A stretch of DNA of 39,744 nucleotides from Candidatus Bathyarchaeota archaeon (lineage in GTDB: Archaea; Thermoproteota; Bathyarchaeia; TCS64; PIYN01): assembly GCA_003601775.1 (NCBI GenBank), contig PIYN01000011.1, positions 1 to 39,744 of the forward strand, given 5' to 3'. The translations under genes and the position numbers were made by a program. How positions within the stretch are numbered: the stretch's first letter is position 1; each line of letters starts with the position of its first letter. The notes under the pieces are model-generated. The model was given only the letters and a program-made list of their open reading frames with translations. It was not told the DNA's origin and ran no database searches. Below are positions 8,125 through 16,244 of the stretch, in pieces.

Positions 8125-9515
8125 CCGTGGAAGAGGCCGGTCTCGTCTATAGGACGACGAGGGAGATTAAGGGGCCCATCCTCTTCGTCGAGGATGTAAG
8201 GGGGGTCGCCTATGACGAATTGGTGAGGGTGAGGCGCCCCGACGGAACCGAGGTTATCGGCTCTGTCCTCGACGTCTCTAAGGACTGGGCGATGGTCCAG
8301 GTCTTTGGGGAGACGGAGGGGATGGACCTAGATGTGGAGGTACGGTTCACAGGTGAGACGCTGAAGATCCCGATCTCCGATGAGGTGATCGGCAGGGTCT
8401 TCAGCGGGAGCTTTGAACCCTTAGATCATCTGCCGGGCCTTCTGAGCACTGACCTCCGAGATATCCATGGGGGGGCGATCAACCCAGCGGCGAGGGATGT
8501 CCCGAGCGAGTTCATCCAGACGGGCATCTCCGCCATTGATGGGATGAACTCGCTTGTTAGAGGCCAGAAACTCCCCATCTTCTCGGAGTCTGGCTTACCT
8601 CATAACACCCTAGCGGCTCAGATTGCTAGGCAGGCGACGATTCCAGGGAGGGAGGAGGAATTTGCTATCGTCTTCGGTGCGATGGGGATTAAGCACGAGG
8701 AGGCGGAGTTCTTCAGGGAGGAGTTTGAGAAGACTGGGGCTCTGAGCAAATCGGTGATGATCATGAACTTGGCAGATGACCCTGCCATCGAGCGTATCGT
8801 CACACCGCGGATCGCCCAGACTATCGCTGAGTACCTAGCCTTTGACCTCGGTATGCATGTCCTTACAATACTGACAGATATGACCAATTACGCGGAGGCC
8901 CTGAGGGCCATCTCGATAGCTCGAGAGGAGATCCCGACGAGGAAGGGGTATCCGGGGTACCTCTACAGTGATCTGGCGACGATCTACGAGAGGGCAGGGA
9001 GAATTAAGGGGAAGAGGGGGTCCGTCACGCTCATGCCGATCCTCTCGATGCCGGGCGGGGATATCACTCATCCCGTCCCAGACCTCAGCGGATACATCAC
9101 AGAGGGCCAGCTCATCCTCCAGCGGGACCTCTATCTCCGGGGGATTTACCCGCCAATAAATGTCCTTCCCTCCCTCTCGAGGTTGATGAAGGATGGGATA
9201 GGGGAGGGGCGGACGAGGAAGGATCATGGCGATGTCTCTAATCAGCTTTACATGGCCTACGCCGAGGGGATGAGGGCGAGAGGCCTTGTCAGGATCGTCG
9301 GGGTCGTCGGTCTCAGTGAGAGGGAGCGGACTTGGCTAGAGTTCGCGGATAGGTTTGAGAAGGAGTTCGTCAACCAAGGGGTCTATGAGAACCGGTCTAT
9401 TGAGAGGACCTTGGAAATCGCTTGGGATCTCCTATCCATGTTGCCTGAGGAGGACCTCATCAGGGTGAGGGAGGAGTACATAAAGGAGTTCCACCCCAAG
9501 TACAGGGGGAAGTAG
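8121..9515 (+). CDS. atpB: A-type ATP synthase regulatory subunit B
   Basis: 464 residues. Non-catalytic subunit alternating with A in the head hexamer. As expected it lacks a P-loop: the equivalent site reads [18 protein letters not shown]. Other family marks: [58 protein letters not shown] and [11 protein letters not shown]. Start ATG 8121 overlaps the end of atpA. Nine bases separate it from atpD. Confidence 0.97.
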   Translation: MTVEEAGLVYRTTREIKGPILFVEDVRGVAYDELVRVRRPDGTEVIGSVLDVSKDWAMVQVFGETEGMDLDVEVRFTGETLKIPISDEVIGRVFSGSFEPLDHLPGLLSTDLRDIHGGAINPAARDVPSEFIQTGISAIDGMNSLVRGQKLPIFSESGLPHNTLAAQIARQATIPGREEEFAIVFGAMGIKHEEAEFFREEFEKTGALSKSVMIMNLADDPAIERIVTPRIAQTIAEYLAFDLGMHVLTILTDMTNYAEALRAISIAREEIPTRKGYPGYLYSDLATIYERAGRIKGKRGSVTLMPILSMPGGDITHPVPDLSGYITEGQLILQRDLYLRGIYPPINVLPSLSRLMKDGIGEGRTRKDHGDVSNQLYMAYAEGMRARGLVRIVGVVGLSERERTWLEFADRFEKEFVNQGVYENRSIERTLEIAWDLLSMLPEEDLIRVREEYIKEFHPKYRGK

Positions 9516-9524
9516 GCTGGGGAG

Positions 9525-10145
9525 ATGTCGGTAGTCGGTGGAGTCAGGCCCACGAAGGGCTTCCTCCTCGAGATGAAGAAGCGACTCTCCTTCATCGAAC
9601 GGGGATGCGAGTTCCTGAAGTTGAAGAGGGACCACCTAGCGAAGGAATTGACCGTCGCTCTCGATGTCCTGAGGGGAAGGAGGTCCAAGATCAACGAGAA
9701 GCTGAGGGAAATCTATGACGCCATAGTCACAGCCTACCTCGCGTTGGGGCCCTCTGAGGTGAGATCCCAGGCGAACTCTATCAAGAAGACCTATGAGATA
9801 GAGATCCTGCCCAAGAGCGTCATGGGGGTCCAATACCCCTCTATGAAGGTCGTCTCCAAGCCGAAGATCGAGGGGAAGCTGGACCCTGTTCTCTTTAAGG
9901 CTGCCTCTCTCATGATGGAGGTCTTCGAGGAGATCCTGAGGTTAGCCGAGTTCGAGTCGAGGGCCGAGAGGGTCGCGGATGAGCTGGGGAAGACGAACCG
10001 TAAGGTGAACGCCCTGGAGAACATCGTGATACCCAGCTATAAGCAAGTTATAAAGTTTATACAGGATAAGTTAGACGAGGAGGACCTGGAGGAGCTCGTT
10101 AGGACTAAGCTGATAGGAGGTGTAATAGCACGTCGAGGGGAGTAA
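9525..10145 (+). CDS. atpD: A-type ATP synthase subunit D (central rotor stalk)
   Basis: 206 residues, usual length. Long N- and C-terminal helices that form the coiled-coil shaft inside the A3B3 head. The start VRPTKGFLLEMKKRLSFIER resembles the family V.PT+..L..LK.rL..a.rG pattern, and the C-terminal EKGKTNRKVNALE-like segment reads GKTNRKVNALENIVIP, the family's TrrRVNALE..viP signature. The 3' end contains AGGAGG (10115-10120), which may serve as the ribosome site for subunit C. Confidence 0.93.
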   Translation: MSVVGGVRPTKGFLLEMKKRLSFIERGCEFLKLKRDHLAKELTVALDVLRGRRSKINEKLREIYDAIVTAYLALGPSEVRSQANSIKKTYEIEILPKSVMGVQYPSMKVVSKPKIEGKLDPVLFKAASLMMEVFEEILRLAEFESRAERVADELGKTNRKVNALENIVIPSYKQVIKFIQDKLDEEDLEELVRTKLIGGVIARRGE

Positions 10146-10183
10146 GCCCAAGCTTAGCGTACGTCATCGTCAGATGCCACGCG

Positions 10184-11167
10184 ATGAGGGCGGAACTCCT
10201 GGACTCCAATACCCTAAGAAATTTAGCTGAGGCCAGAGACTTTAAGGAGTTCCTTGAGATCCTCTCTAAGACGCCTTATGGAGAGGAACTAGCTAATGCG
10301 GAGATCGACGTCCTAGAATTGGAGCAGATACTCAACAAAAAATTCCTAGAGAGATTGAATAAGATTATTATTTCCTCTCCAAAGGAGATCTCAGAATTTA
10401 TCAAGGATTACTACATTATGGGACTTGAAATAAAGAATCTAAAGAGGATACTGAGAGGAAAGTTTTCGGGGATGCCTTCTGAGTGGATCGCAAGGTCTCT
10501 TATACCTATGAGACCTTATCTCTCGGTGAACTTTGAGGAGTTATTGGAGACCAAGACCCTTGAGGAATTTGTTGAGGCACTGAAGGAGACAGCCTACGCC
10601 ACTCTAAGTGAAAGTTTGAGGATCTGTGTGGAACATGAAGTGCTGTGGCCTATGGAGACGCGCCTCAACGGTCTCCACGTTGACCGCATCGAGGTCTCCC
10701 TTATGAACCTCTCCCCTGAAGACCGAGTGATCGTGAAGAGGGTCCTCCAGACGAGGATGGATATTGAGAATCTACTCGCGGCGGACAAATGGGGAAAGGA
10801 GTTCGGGAGACAGACGCCTCCTAGGGGTTACTTCTACCGCATTTATGGGGTTCCCTTGGAAGTTCTTGAGAGTTTGATTAAAACCGGGGACCTCGAAGAG
10901 ATAATAAAGAGTTTAGGGACGCCCTATTACCAGATACTGAAACCACTTTTAGAAGACGACGTCGCCCTAGTTAGGCGATATCTGCAGAGATACATCTACG
11001 AAGTGCTAAGGAAATCCAAGACAAGAAGCGACTTTGCCTTTCCCGCAATTTTCTTCCTACTTACCTCATTCGAGAACGAGATTGAGAATTTAGCAAGTAT
11101 CGCATGGGGCAAGGAACAGGGAGTGCCCCCCAAAAAAATTCTTAAATATATACTTCTACCCTCATAG
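10184..11167 (+). CDS. atpC: A-type ATP synthase subunit C (rotor adaptor), 5' end uncertain
   Basis: 327 residues from the ATG at 10184. All-helical subunit that connects the central stalk to the K (c) ring. Family features include AMRAELLD near the start, YGEELANAEIDVLELEQIL, and IMGLEIKNLKRILRGK, matching the three-repeat C/d-subunit fold. Homology clearly extends upstream of the ATG: the same frame at 10151-10183 reads SLAYVIVRCHA, equivalent to the Y-Y-ARVRA segment that precedes LL in this family. This upstream frame is open back to a stop at 10106-10108 but has no ATG, GTG or TTG. The real start is therefore a rare codon or has been altered. Last gene of the plus-strand unit, convergent with atpK 31 bases away. 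Confidence 0.88.
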   Translation: MRAELLDSNTLRNLAEARDFKEFLEILSKTPYGEELANAEIDVLELEQILNKKFLERLNKIIISSPKEISEFIKDYYIMGLEIKNLKRILRGKFSGMPSEWIARSLIPMRPYLSVNFEELLETKTLEEFVEALKETAYATLSESLRICVEHEVLWPMETRLNGLHVDRIEVSLMNLSPEDRVIVKRVLQTRMDIENLLAADKWGKEFGRQTPPRGYFYRIYGVPLEVLESLIKTGDLEEIIKSLGTPYYQILKPLLEDDVALVRRYLQRYIYEVLRKSKTRSDFAFPAIFFLLTSFENEIENLASIAWGKEQGVPPKKILKYILLPS

Positions 11168-11198
11168 AACCCCCTTTCCAAAATTGAGGGAGTAAAAT

Positions 11199-11420
11199 TT
11201 AGGAAACCATGATCATCAGTATGGCTACTATCAGCCCATAGATGGCGAGTCCTTCCCCGAGAGCCACGAAGAGAAGGGACCAGATCGTCAACTCCGGCCT
11301 CTCCGTTATCATCTCCGCCCCAGCTTTAACGGCAGTTACAATACATGCCGCGGCAGCGAATCCAGCACCTATCATCGTTAGGGCTCCCATTATGACCCGC
11401 CAAGCGGCCTCAGATATCAT
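11199..11420 (-). CDS. atpK: A-type ATP synthase proteolipid subunit K (c)
   Basis: 73 residues, two transmembrane helices joined by a polar loop (AGAEMITERPEL): the single-hairpin rotor subunit. Helix 1 has the small-residue GAGFAAAA pattern. Helix 2 has the ion-binding glutamate in FVALGEGLAIYGLIVA, where most relatives read LPET/S..AIYGL. The proline before and hydroxyl after the glutamate are both glycine here, and helix 1 has no glutamine; both would fit H+ rather than Na+ binding, an inference only. Transcribed from the minus strand after atpI and the proteolipid-like gene, which ends 21 bases upstream. Confidence 0.93.
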   Translation of the reverse strand: MISEAAWRVIMGALTMIGAGFAAAACIVTAVKAGAEMITERPELTIWSLLFVALGEGLAIYGLIVAILMIMVS

Positions 11421-11441
11421 TTCTTTCCCCTCACCTCCTTT

Positions 11442-12182
11442 TTAAACTCTTGAAAGTCTAGAGGATCTTCTACTTCCTCTAACATATATGGATAAAACGA
11501 CCCCAAGGATCACCATTACAAGGATTACTGATAGAGCCGTTATGACAAAAAATAACGGGAGAATATCTCGCATTAAAGCCGTTAGTCCGGAAAAGAGACC
11601 TAAAAATAGGATTAAGAGACCACTTATACTAAGGGCAGTACCCCATATAGATGGTTCCCCTTTTTCTGCCATTGTTGATGCCCCAATGGTCATCCCTTGG
11701 ACTAGACACCAAGCTGCGGCTATAAAAGAGGCACCCATTATGATCGATGTGGGTATAAAGGACGCGGTTATGCCAGTATCGACTTTTTCAATGAGAACCT
11801 CTATCTTTTCATCCTTCAAATCTGTCCTTATCTCAAAGAAGACAGTATTTTCGTCAATTATTGATTGAAGTTTCACTATGACCTCTGTTTCTTCTAATGC
11901 TATCGAATATTCCTTCCCTGTATCCATCTTCGTGATTGCAATCAACTTATTGACGTCCTCTTTATCTCCAACACATAACCAGAGTTCCCCCTTCGAGGCA
12001 TTAATTCCTTTAAACCAAATATAACAGTAGGCGTGTTCGTTGAGTTTAATGAGAGCTGTCTCATCACTTTGCAGTTGGAGAAGATAGCTATCAGCTGTGA
12101 CATGGATGCAATTCAGGGCTAAAATTGATAAAAGGAACGTGAAGATAAAGATGCTTTTTTCCCTGCTTAACGTGGAACCCAT
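11442..12182 (-). CDS. Exported protein with c-subunit-like hairpin lacking the ion-binding Glu (novel)
   Basis: 246 residues from ATG 12182 (the frame is open to 12245, but the signal peptide and promoter favour 12182). Order of parts: signal peptide (about 9-30), soluble, probably extracytoplasmic region (31-138), a two-helix hairpin (140-204), a third membrane helix (208-234) and a basic tail (RGSRRSSR). The hairpin resembles subunit K next door: IMGASFIAAA against IMGALTMIGAGFAAAA, a polar loop EKGEPSIW against ERPELTIW, and a second helix ending in LGLFSG against YGLIVA. At the glutamate position helix 2 has leucine (SISGLLIL), so it cannot carry an ion. Predicted topology matches that of a c-subunit, with the loop inside. 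It lies between atpI and atpK. Function unknown: a c-ring-associated assembly or capping factor is my speculation. Confidence 0.75.
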   Translation of the reverse strand: MGSTLSREKSIFIFTFLLSILALNCIHVTADSYLLQLQSDETALIKLNEHAYCYIWFKGINASKGELWLCVGDKEDVNKLIAITKMDTGKEYSIALEETEVIVKLQSIIDENTVFFEIRTDLKDEKIEVLIEKVDTGITASFIPTSIIMGASFIAAAWCLVQGMTIGASTMAEKGEPSIWGTALSISGLLILFLGLFSGLTALMRDILPLFFVITALSVILVMVILGVVLSIYVRGSRRSSRLSRV

Positions 12183-12206
12183 CTTCCAACATAATGAACC
12201 GGTTGC

Positions 12207-12216
12207 ATTTATATAA
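12207..12216 (-). promoter_or_regulatory. TATA box of the proteolipid-like gene
   Basis: On the minus strand TTATATAAAT is centred about 30 bases before the ATG at 12182, so the transcript would be nearly leaderless. It lies within the 66 bases after atpI, and could give this gene and atpK transcription independent of atpI. Confidence 0.5.
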
Positions 12217-12247
12217 TTTTTCATGGAAGAGAGGCGGCGGTCCATCT

Positions 12248-14158
12248 CTATTTCACCTGCTGGGTTTTAAGTTGAAAGGGTTTGAAGGGTATCCCTCCAC
12301 CGTGGAAGAACTTTCCCATGAACTCGTAGTACAGCAGCCTTAACGACTGGACGGAGCTTGATATAAACTCAAAGGTCATGCCGATGAGATTCATTAAGAT
12401 GATTCCACCAGGGCCCATGAAATGCGTCATGGAATGCGCGGCAATGGCGAGGGATGCATGTGCAAGGGCGAAGGCAGCAATTCGGAGGAAGGAGAAGAAG
12501 TTGGCGAGAGACTCTACAAAAACCATAAGGAGGCCCCCCATACCCTCCCCAAAGGCCTCGAAACCCAGCTCCTTGTGAACTGTGAGGGAGGAGAGCACAG
12601 GCTCGATGAAGGAGAGGATTAGACCAGCTATTATCATGAAGAAGGACCAGTGTGAGAAGAGGGCGAAGACATCACCGGTTCTTAGGAAATACTGGGCCCC
12701 GAAGTATAGGCCTACTATGCTGAGGATAAATCCAAGTCCATGCTCCCCTAGGGCTCCTAAGACATGACCGGACTTGATACTGTTGATCATGCTCAAGATC
12801 AAGCCGAAGACTAACTCAACGACTGCAATACCAAGGACTAACTTCATGAGCCGCCCCACGTTCTCCATGGGACTGAATAGCAGAGGGTGTAGGAGCCCTT
12901 CGACGAGGAATACTTCCCCATAGAGAAACCCGAAGACCATGGCGGAGATGCCCATAGGGATGAACATCACCCCAAGTTTAGACATCATCCCCTTCTTATA
13001 CTTTCTGTGCAGTATAAAACCCAGGATGAGGAAGACTAAGCCTTGACCAACATCCCCAAACATCATGCCGAACTGAAAACTGAAGACAAGTATCGTTATC
13101 CAGGCAGGGTTCACCTCATGTGCTGAGGGCCACCCACGGAGGGAGGTGAGGGTGAAGGCAGGTCTGAGGAAAGGAGGCAGGGCTGAGGGGGCGTCGGATG
13201 GCACCTCCTCCTCAGGGGAGGGCTCCTCATACTGGACTACCATTAACTCCCCCGTCTCCTCTCGGAGTTCCCTTATCTTCCTCTCCAATATACCTTGGTC
13301 CTTATCCGAGACCCACCCCTGCATAATAAAGATCGCCCCGGATTCCAAGACCAGGGTTTTCACCTTAGATATGATCCCAAGGATGTAATCCACCCTCTTA
13401 ATCTCCCTCAGGAGAGGCATCACCCTATCTCTCATTACTTCAACAAGGGATTCCTCCTCGAGCTTAAGAACCTCCTCCTCACGCCGCTTTATCTCCTCCT
13501 TCCTTCTCTCAGGGTCAAGTACGAGGAGGGTATCTCTCACACCCAGGACATCGAAGATGTCTTTAATATCCAGTATATAAAAGAGGGTCTCGATCCAGGG
13601 CTTCCTCTCCTCAGGGCCAAAGATGAACACGAAGCCTTCCTCAGGAGATACCTCCTCGACCTTGTAAGTGGTATCCCCCAGCCGCTTTATATGCCCCTCC
13701 AACCGGGGCAGTACCTCGTATTTGACCAAGCCAACCATTAAGCATCGCTTCAATTCCTCAGGTTTTAGGGAACGCATACAGGCGAGCTTCATCTTCTCTT
13801 CGTTCAGCAAACGCCTCGTCTCTTCCCTCTCCTTTAACTCCCTTGACACCTCCCCTACCTTCTCCAATACAGCCTCTACCACTCCCTCAGGATCGTTCCA
13901 GACCCTTCTAAATTCCGCAGATGAGACCTCAACTTCGATGGACTCCTCGATCTTAAGATGCTCAAGAAGACGAGCAGCCGCCTGCCTCAACCGGTCCCTA
14001 AGCTTACCGTAGTCTACTTCCTTCTCAGGAGACCTCAGGAGTTCGCTATACTCTGGACCAGAGACCTCCTTTAGATGGATAACTCCCGCTTCTCCAAGCT
14101 TCTCAAGGACGAGGCCCCCATAGTCGGATAAAGTAAGCACTGTGATTTTTTTCATCAC
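12248..14158 (-). CDS. atpI: A-type ATP synthase subunit I (a subunit, membrane stator)
   Basis: 636 residues, usual size. The N-terminal ~320 residues are cytoplasmic and coiled-coil rich (anchor for the E/H stalk); the C-terminal half has seven to eight transmembrane helices forming the ion half-channels. Seen: FQFGMMFGDVGQGLVFLILG (family FG.MFGDxGhG), FLRIAAFALAHASLA around residue 559 containing the essential arginine, and a C-terminal LRLLYYEFMGKFFHGGG (family LRL.yvEFf.Kfy.G.G). Starts ATG 14158 with GGAG eight bases upstream. It heads the I-X-K minus-strand unit, convergent with F-C. Confidence 0.96.
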   Translation of the reverse strand: MMKKITVLTLSDYGGLVLEKLGEAGVIHLKEVSGPEYSELLRSPEKEVDYGKLRDRLRQAAARLLEHLKIEESIEVEVSSAEFRRVWNDPEGVVEAVLEKVGEVSRELKEREETRRLLNEEKMKLACMRSLKPEELKRCLMVGLVKYEVLPRLEGHIKRLGDTTYKVEEVSPEEGFVFIFGPEERKPWIETLFYILDIKDIFDVLGVRDTLLVLDPERRKEEIKRREEEVLKLEEESLVEVMRDRVMPLLREIKRVDYILGIISKVKTLVLESGAIFIMQGWVSDKDQGILERKIRELREETGELMVVQYEEPSPEEEVPSDAPSALPPFLRPAFTLTSLRGWPSAHEVNPAWITILVFSFQFGMMFGDVGQGLVFLILGFILHRKYKKGMMSKLGVMFIPMGISAMVFGFLYGEVFLVEGLLHPLLFSPMENVGRLMKLVLGIAVVELVFGLILSMINSIKSGHVLGALGEHGLGFILSIVGLYFGAQYFLRTGDVFALFSHWSFFMIIAGLILSFIEPVLSSLTVHKELGFEAFGEGMGGLLMVFVESLANFFSFLRIAAFALAHASLAIAAHSMTHFMGPGGIILMNLIGMTFEFISSSVQSLRLLYYEFMGKFFHGGGIPFKPFQLKTQQVK

Positions 14159-14220
14159 TTTTACTCCAATATAAGGAATTCCAATTCAATAAAAGATTTT
14201 CTATGGTGAAGTATGGGGGG

Positions 14221-14448
14221 TTACCCCTTACTCAGGAACTTCCTCCAGATAAGTGCCAGTGTGATGATATATGGGATGACGGAAACAGCGATCCCCAACA
14301 GCAGAGGGGGCTTTAGTCCCTTGAAGAATCCTATCAAGATCATAGCCAACACCACTCCCAAGAGGGGAAGAAGAAGTATGGCCATGATCGTTAAACGACT
14401 TCGCTTTAAGACATCTGAGAAGGCATCCATAAACTCCTCTCCGATCAT
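14221..14448 (-). CDS. Small membrane protein upstream of atpI
   Basis: 75 residues with two predicted membrane helices (about 22-44 and 48-68; LTIMAILLLPLLGVVLAMIL and LLLGIAVSVIPYIITLALIW) and a basic C-terminus. No family recognised. It lies 15 bases after the CBS gene and 62 bases before atpI on the same strand. Two-helix small proteins (AtpI/AtpZ) accompany F-type ATP synthases and help ring assembly or Mg uptake; the position here is reminiscent, but I see no sequence match. Confidence 0.6.
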   Translation of the reverse strand: MIGEEFMDAFSDVLKRSRLTIMAILLLPLLGVVLAMILIGFFKGLKPPLLLGIAVSVIPYIITLALIWRKFLSKG

Positions 14449-14463
14449 TCAATTTCTCGCCTG

Positions 14464-14895
14464 TCATATTTCGAGCAGTGGGTGGAAGGAAGCAAGGGCC
14501 AAGATAGCCACGGCCCTGAGGATATCCTTGTCCGTCACTATACCCACCAGCTTCTCCCCCTCCATTACCGCTAATCTACGGATGTTGTGGCGTCTCATCT
14601 TCCTTATCGCCTCGAGGATGCTGCTGTCCTCACCCACTTGAATAAGTGGGCTTGACATGATCTCTCCTATCGTCGTCTTTGAGGGGTCCCTCCCTGCCGC
14701 TAGAATCCTCTCAAGCATATCCCGCTCCGTGACGATCCCCACGGCCTTGCCCCCCTCGACCACAACGACACAACCTACCTTCTCCCTCGCCATGATCTTT
14801 GCAGCATCGATGACCTTCATACCAACATCTACCGTCGTGACTGAACGATTCATTATGTCAGCAATCACTGAAGGGAACTTCTCCACACCGTTCAA
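14464..14895 (-). CDS. Tandem CBS-domain protein
   Basis: 143 residues, two CBS motifs in tandem (about 10-70 and 75-135): MNRSVTTVDVGMKVIDAAKI with VGIVTERDML, then MSSPLIQVGEDSSILEAIRK with VGIVTDKDIL. Such stand-alone pairs form a Bateman module that binds adenine nucleotides or S-adenosylmethionine and usually regulates a partner. TTG start, overlapping the stop of the RAM-domain gene by four bases (TTGA). Being just upstream of the ATP synthase membrane genes, an adenylate-sensing role is attractive but only inferred. Confidence 0.9.
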   Translation of the reverse strand: MNGVEKFPSVIADIMNRSVTTVDVGMKVIDAAKIMAREKVGCVVVVEGGKAVGIVTERDMLERILAAGRDPSKTTIGEIMSSPLIQVGEDSSILEAIRKMRRHNIRRLAVMEGEKLVGIVTDKDILRAVAILALASFHPLLEI

Positions 14896-15155
14896 CGATC
14901 TTCCCCCTCGAACCTTGGAGGATTAGCCTCTATGAGAGTGGTCGTCGCCTCAACACCCTCAATGACTCTCAACTTATCAAAGATAAAGGAGTCCAATTCA
15001 TCTAGCGACCCAACCTCCACCTCCACTACAAGGTCGTACTCTCCGTAGGTCATGACCACCTCCTTGACCTCAGGGAACTCCTTTATCCGCCGATAGATCT
15101 CCCTATCCTTAAGGGGCTTAACCCGTACCAAGGTGTAACTCCTAACCATCCTCAT
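14892..15155 (-). CDS. Stand-alone Lrp/AsnC ligand-binding (RAM) domain protein
   Basis: 87 residues, containing only the effector-binding alpha/beta domain of Lrp/AsnC regulators with no helix-turn-helix. The family pattern is visible: YTLVRVKP, EVKEVVMTYGEYDLVVEVEV, and VEATTTLIEA. Stand-alone RAM proteins can oligomerise alone or with full Lrp proteins. It overlaps the CBS gene by four bases. A full Lrp regulator is encoded 640 bases away on the other strand. Confidence 0.9.
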   Translation of the reverse strand: MRMVRSYTLVRVKPLKDREIYRRIKEFPEVKEVVMTYGEYDLVVEVEVGSLDELDSFIFDKLRVIEGVEATTTLIEANPPRFEGEDR

Positions 15156-15228
15156 AACCCTCTTCTCACGCCTATTACTTAAAAACCTTCACCCAAAAGC
15201 ATTTCCCCTAAAAAATGAGGGGGTCCCC

Positions 15229-15525
15229 CTACCTGAAGGCCTCCTTTAGAGGCACCACTATCTCCTGGAGACCGATCTCCCGGAAGAACTCCAAGGTCTT
15301 TTCAGGCTCAACGAACATAGCCGCTTCTAGAAGTTTTTCTACACCTACCGCGTTATCTAGCTGGTCTCGTTGCCATAGATACAGGATCGACTTTGCAAGG
15401 GAGGTCGGTAGACTCTCAGTCTTCTTAGTCTCAAGGATGAGCTCTATTAGTCGTTTGGAGACCAAGCTGTAGAGGGAGACCGGGATCATATGTAAAACCT
15501 TTTTCGCACCCACTCTCATCACCAA
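15229..15525 (-). CDS. Conserved-looking hypothetical protein, helical
   Basis: 98 residues, predicted mostly helical, with no membrane segment or signal. Notable stretches: SLPTSLAKSILYLWQRDQLD and KTLEFFREIGLQEIVVPLKE. Family not recognised. It lies upstream of the RAM gene on the same strand (73 bases apart, with TTAAAAA-type sequence between, so possibly a separate transcript). Its own upstream DNA is the AT-rich dyad-rich region shared with the lrp gene. Confidence 0.65.
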   Translation of the reverse strand: MVMRVGAKKVLHMIPVSLYSLVSKRLIELILETKKTESLPTSLAKSILYLWQRDQLDNAVGVEKLLEAAMFVEPEKTLEFFREIGLQEIVVPLKEAFR

Positions 15526-15796
15526 AAATACTACTACTACAAAATTTAATAAAAATATTCATTCAAATATTATTGATTTCCATCAATAGAACTATGACTT
15601 TCATAAAAATATTTGTTGAAAAATATAATTAATCGAATTATGATATACTTAACATAGATCCTATATGTGATTTTTAATAGAGAGACTTACGATTTTTGTA
15701 TAAAAAATGTTGATTTCTAAACATTTTTGAAAGTCCAAATTCTTGATTTATAAGAAATAAATAAGACCCTTACTCCTATTATTAAACAGAGAGGCT
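15526..15796. promoter_or_regulatory. AT-rich divergent control region with multiple dyads
   Basis: Very AT-rich gap between the hypothetical gene (minus) and lrp (plus). Dyads seen: AATATT-N6-AATATT (15554-15571), TATTGA-N6-TCAATA (15571-15588), ATATTT-N6-AAATAT (15609-15626), and AAAAATGTT-N8-AACATTTTT (15703-15728, nine-base perfect arms). A TATA-like GATTTATAAG (about 15745-15754) for lrp follows the last dyad. Repeated 18-bp dyads upstream of an Lrp gene suggest autoregulatory operators, though AT-rich DNA yields short dyads by chance. Confidence 0.55.
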
Positions 15797-16243
15797 ATGT
15801 CTATTGACATCTTAGATATGAAAATTATCAAATCCCTCCAGGAGAACGCTAGAAAGACCTACCGACAGATCGCGAAGGAGACCGGGGTCAGTGAGGCTAC
15901 TGTGAAGAACCGCATTAACGAGTTAATACGGGAGGGGATCATAAAACGATTCACCATCGTCTTAGACTACTATAAACTCGGGAGGGCGATAAAGGCCTTC
16001 ATTGGGTTGAGGGTGCAGCCCGCGAAATTCCATGAGATCGTGGAACATCTCATCAATCACCCAGATGTCCACGTCCTCTACAGGACGAGTGGGGACGTCG
16101 ATCTCCTAGTGGAGGTTATCTTCGAGAAGATGGATGACCTAAACGCCTTCCTTGAGAAAGAACTCGCCGTGGAGGGTATCGTCGGGACCGTAGTGACCAT
16201 CGTTATAGGCCCGTATAAGAGGTGCCCTTGGACTGGGCTTTAA
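15797..16243 (+). CDS. Lrp/AsnC family transcriptional regulator
   Basis: 148 residues. N-terminal winged helix-turn-helix (about 1-60): LDMKIIKSLQENARKTYRQI, AKETGVSEATVKNRI, IREGIIKRFT. C-terminal RAM effector domain (about 65-140): FIGLRVQPAKFHEIVEHL, VHVLYRTSGDVDLLVEVIF, VVTIVIGPYK. Such proteins are octamer-forming regulators of amino-acid or energy metabolism that often control their own gene. The stop codon is one base from the convergent end of the next gene. Confidence 0.95.
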   Translation: MSIDILDMKIIKSLQENARKTYRQIAKETGVSEATVKNRINELIREGIIKRFTIVLDYYKLGRAIKAFIGLRVQPAKFHEIVEHLINHPDVHVLYRTSGDVDLLVEVIFEKMDDLNAFLEKELAVEGIVGTVVTIVIGPYKRCPWTGL

Positions 16244-16244
16244 T

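Noticed and set aside
11442-12245. Longer start for the proteolipid-like protein (from 12245)
   Set aside because: The extra 21 residues precede a good signal peptide, and a TATA box lies inside that stretch 30 bases before ATG 12182.
15526-15796. CRISPR or short tandem repeat in the AT-rich region
   Set aside because: The repeats are short dyads of differing sequence with no regular spacers.
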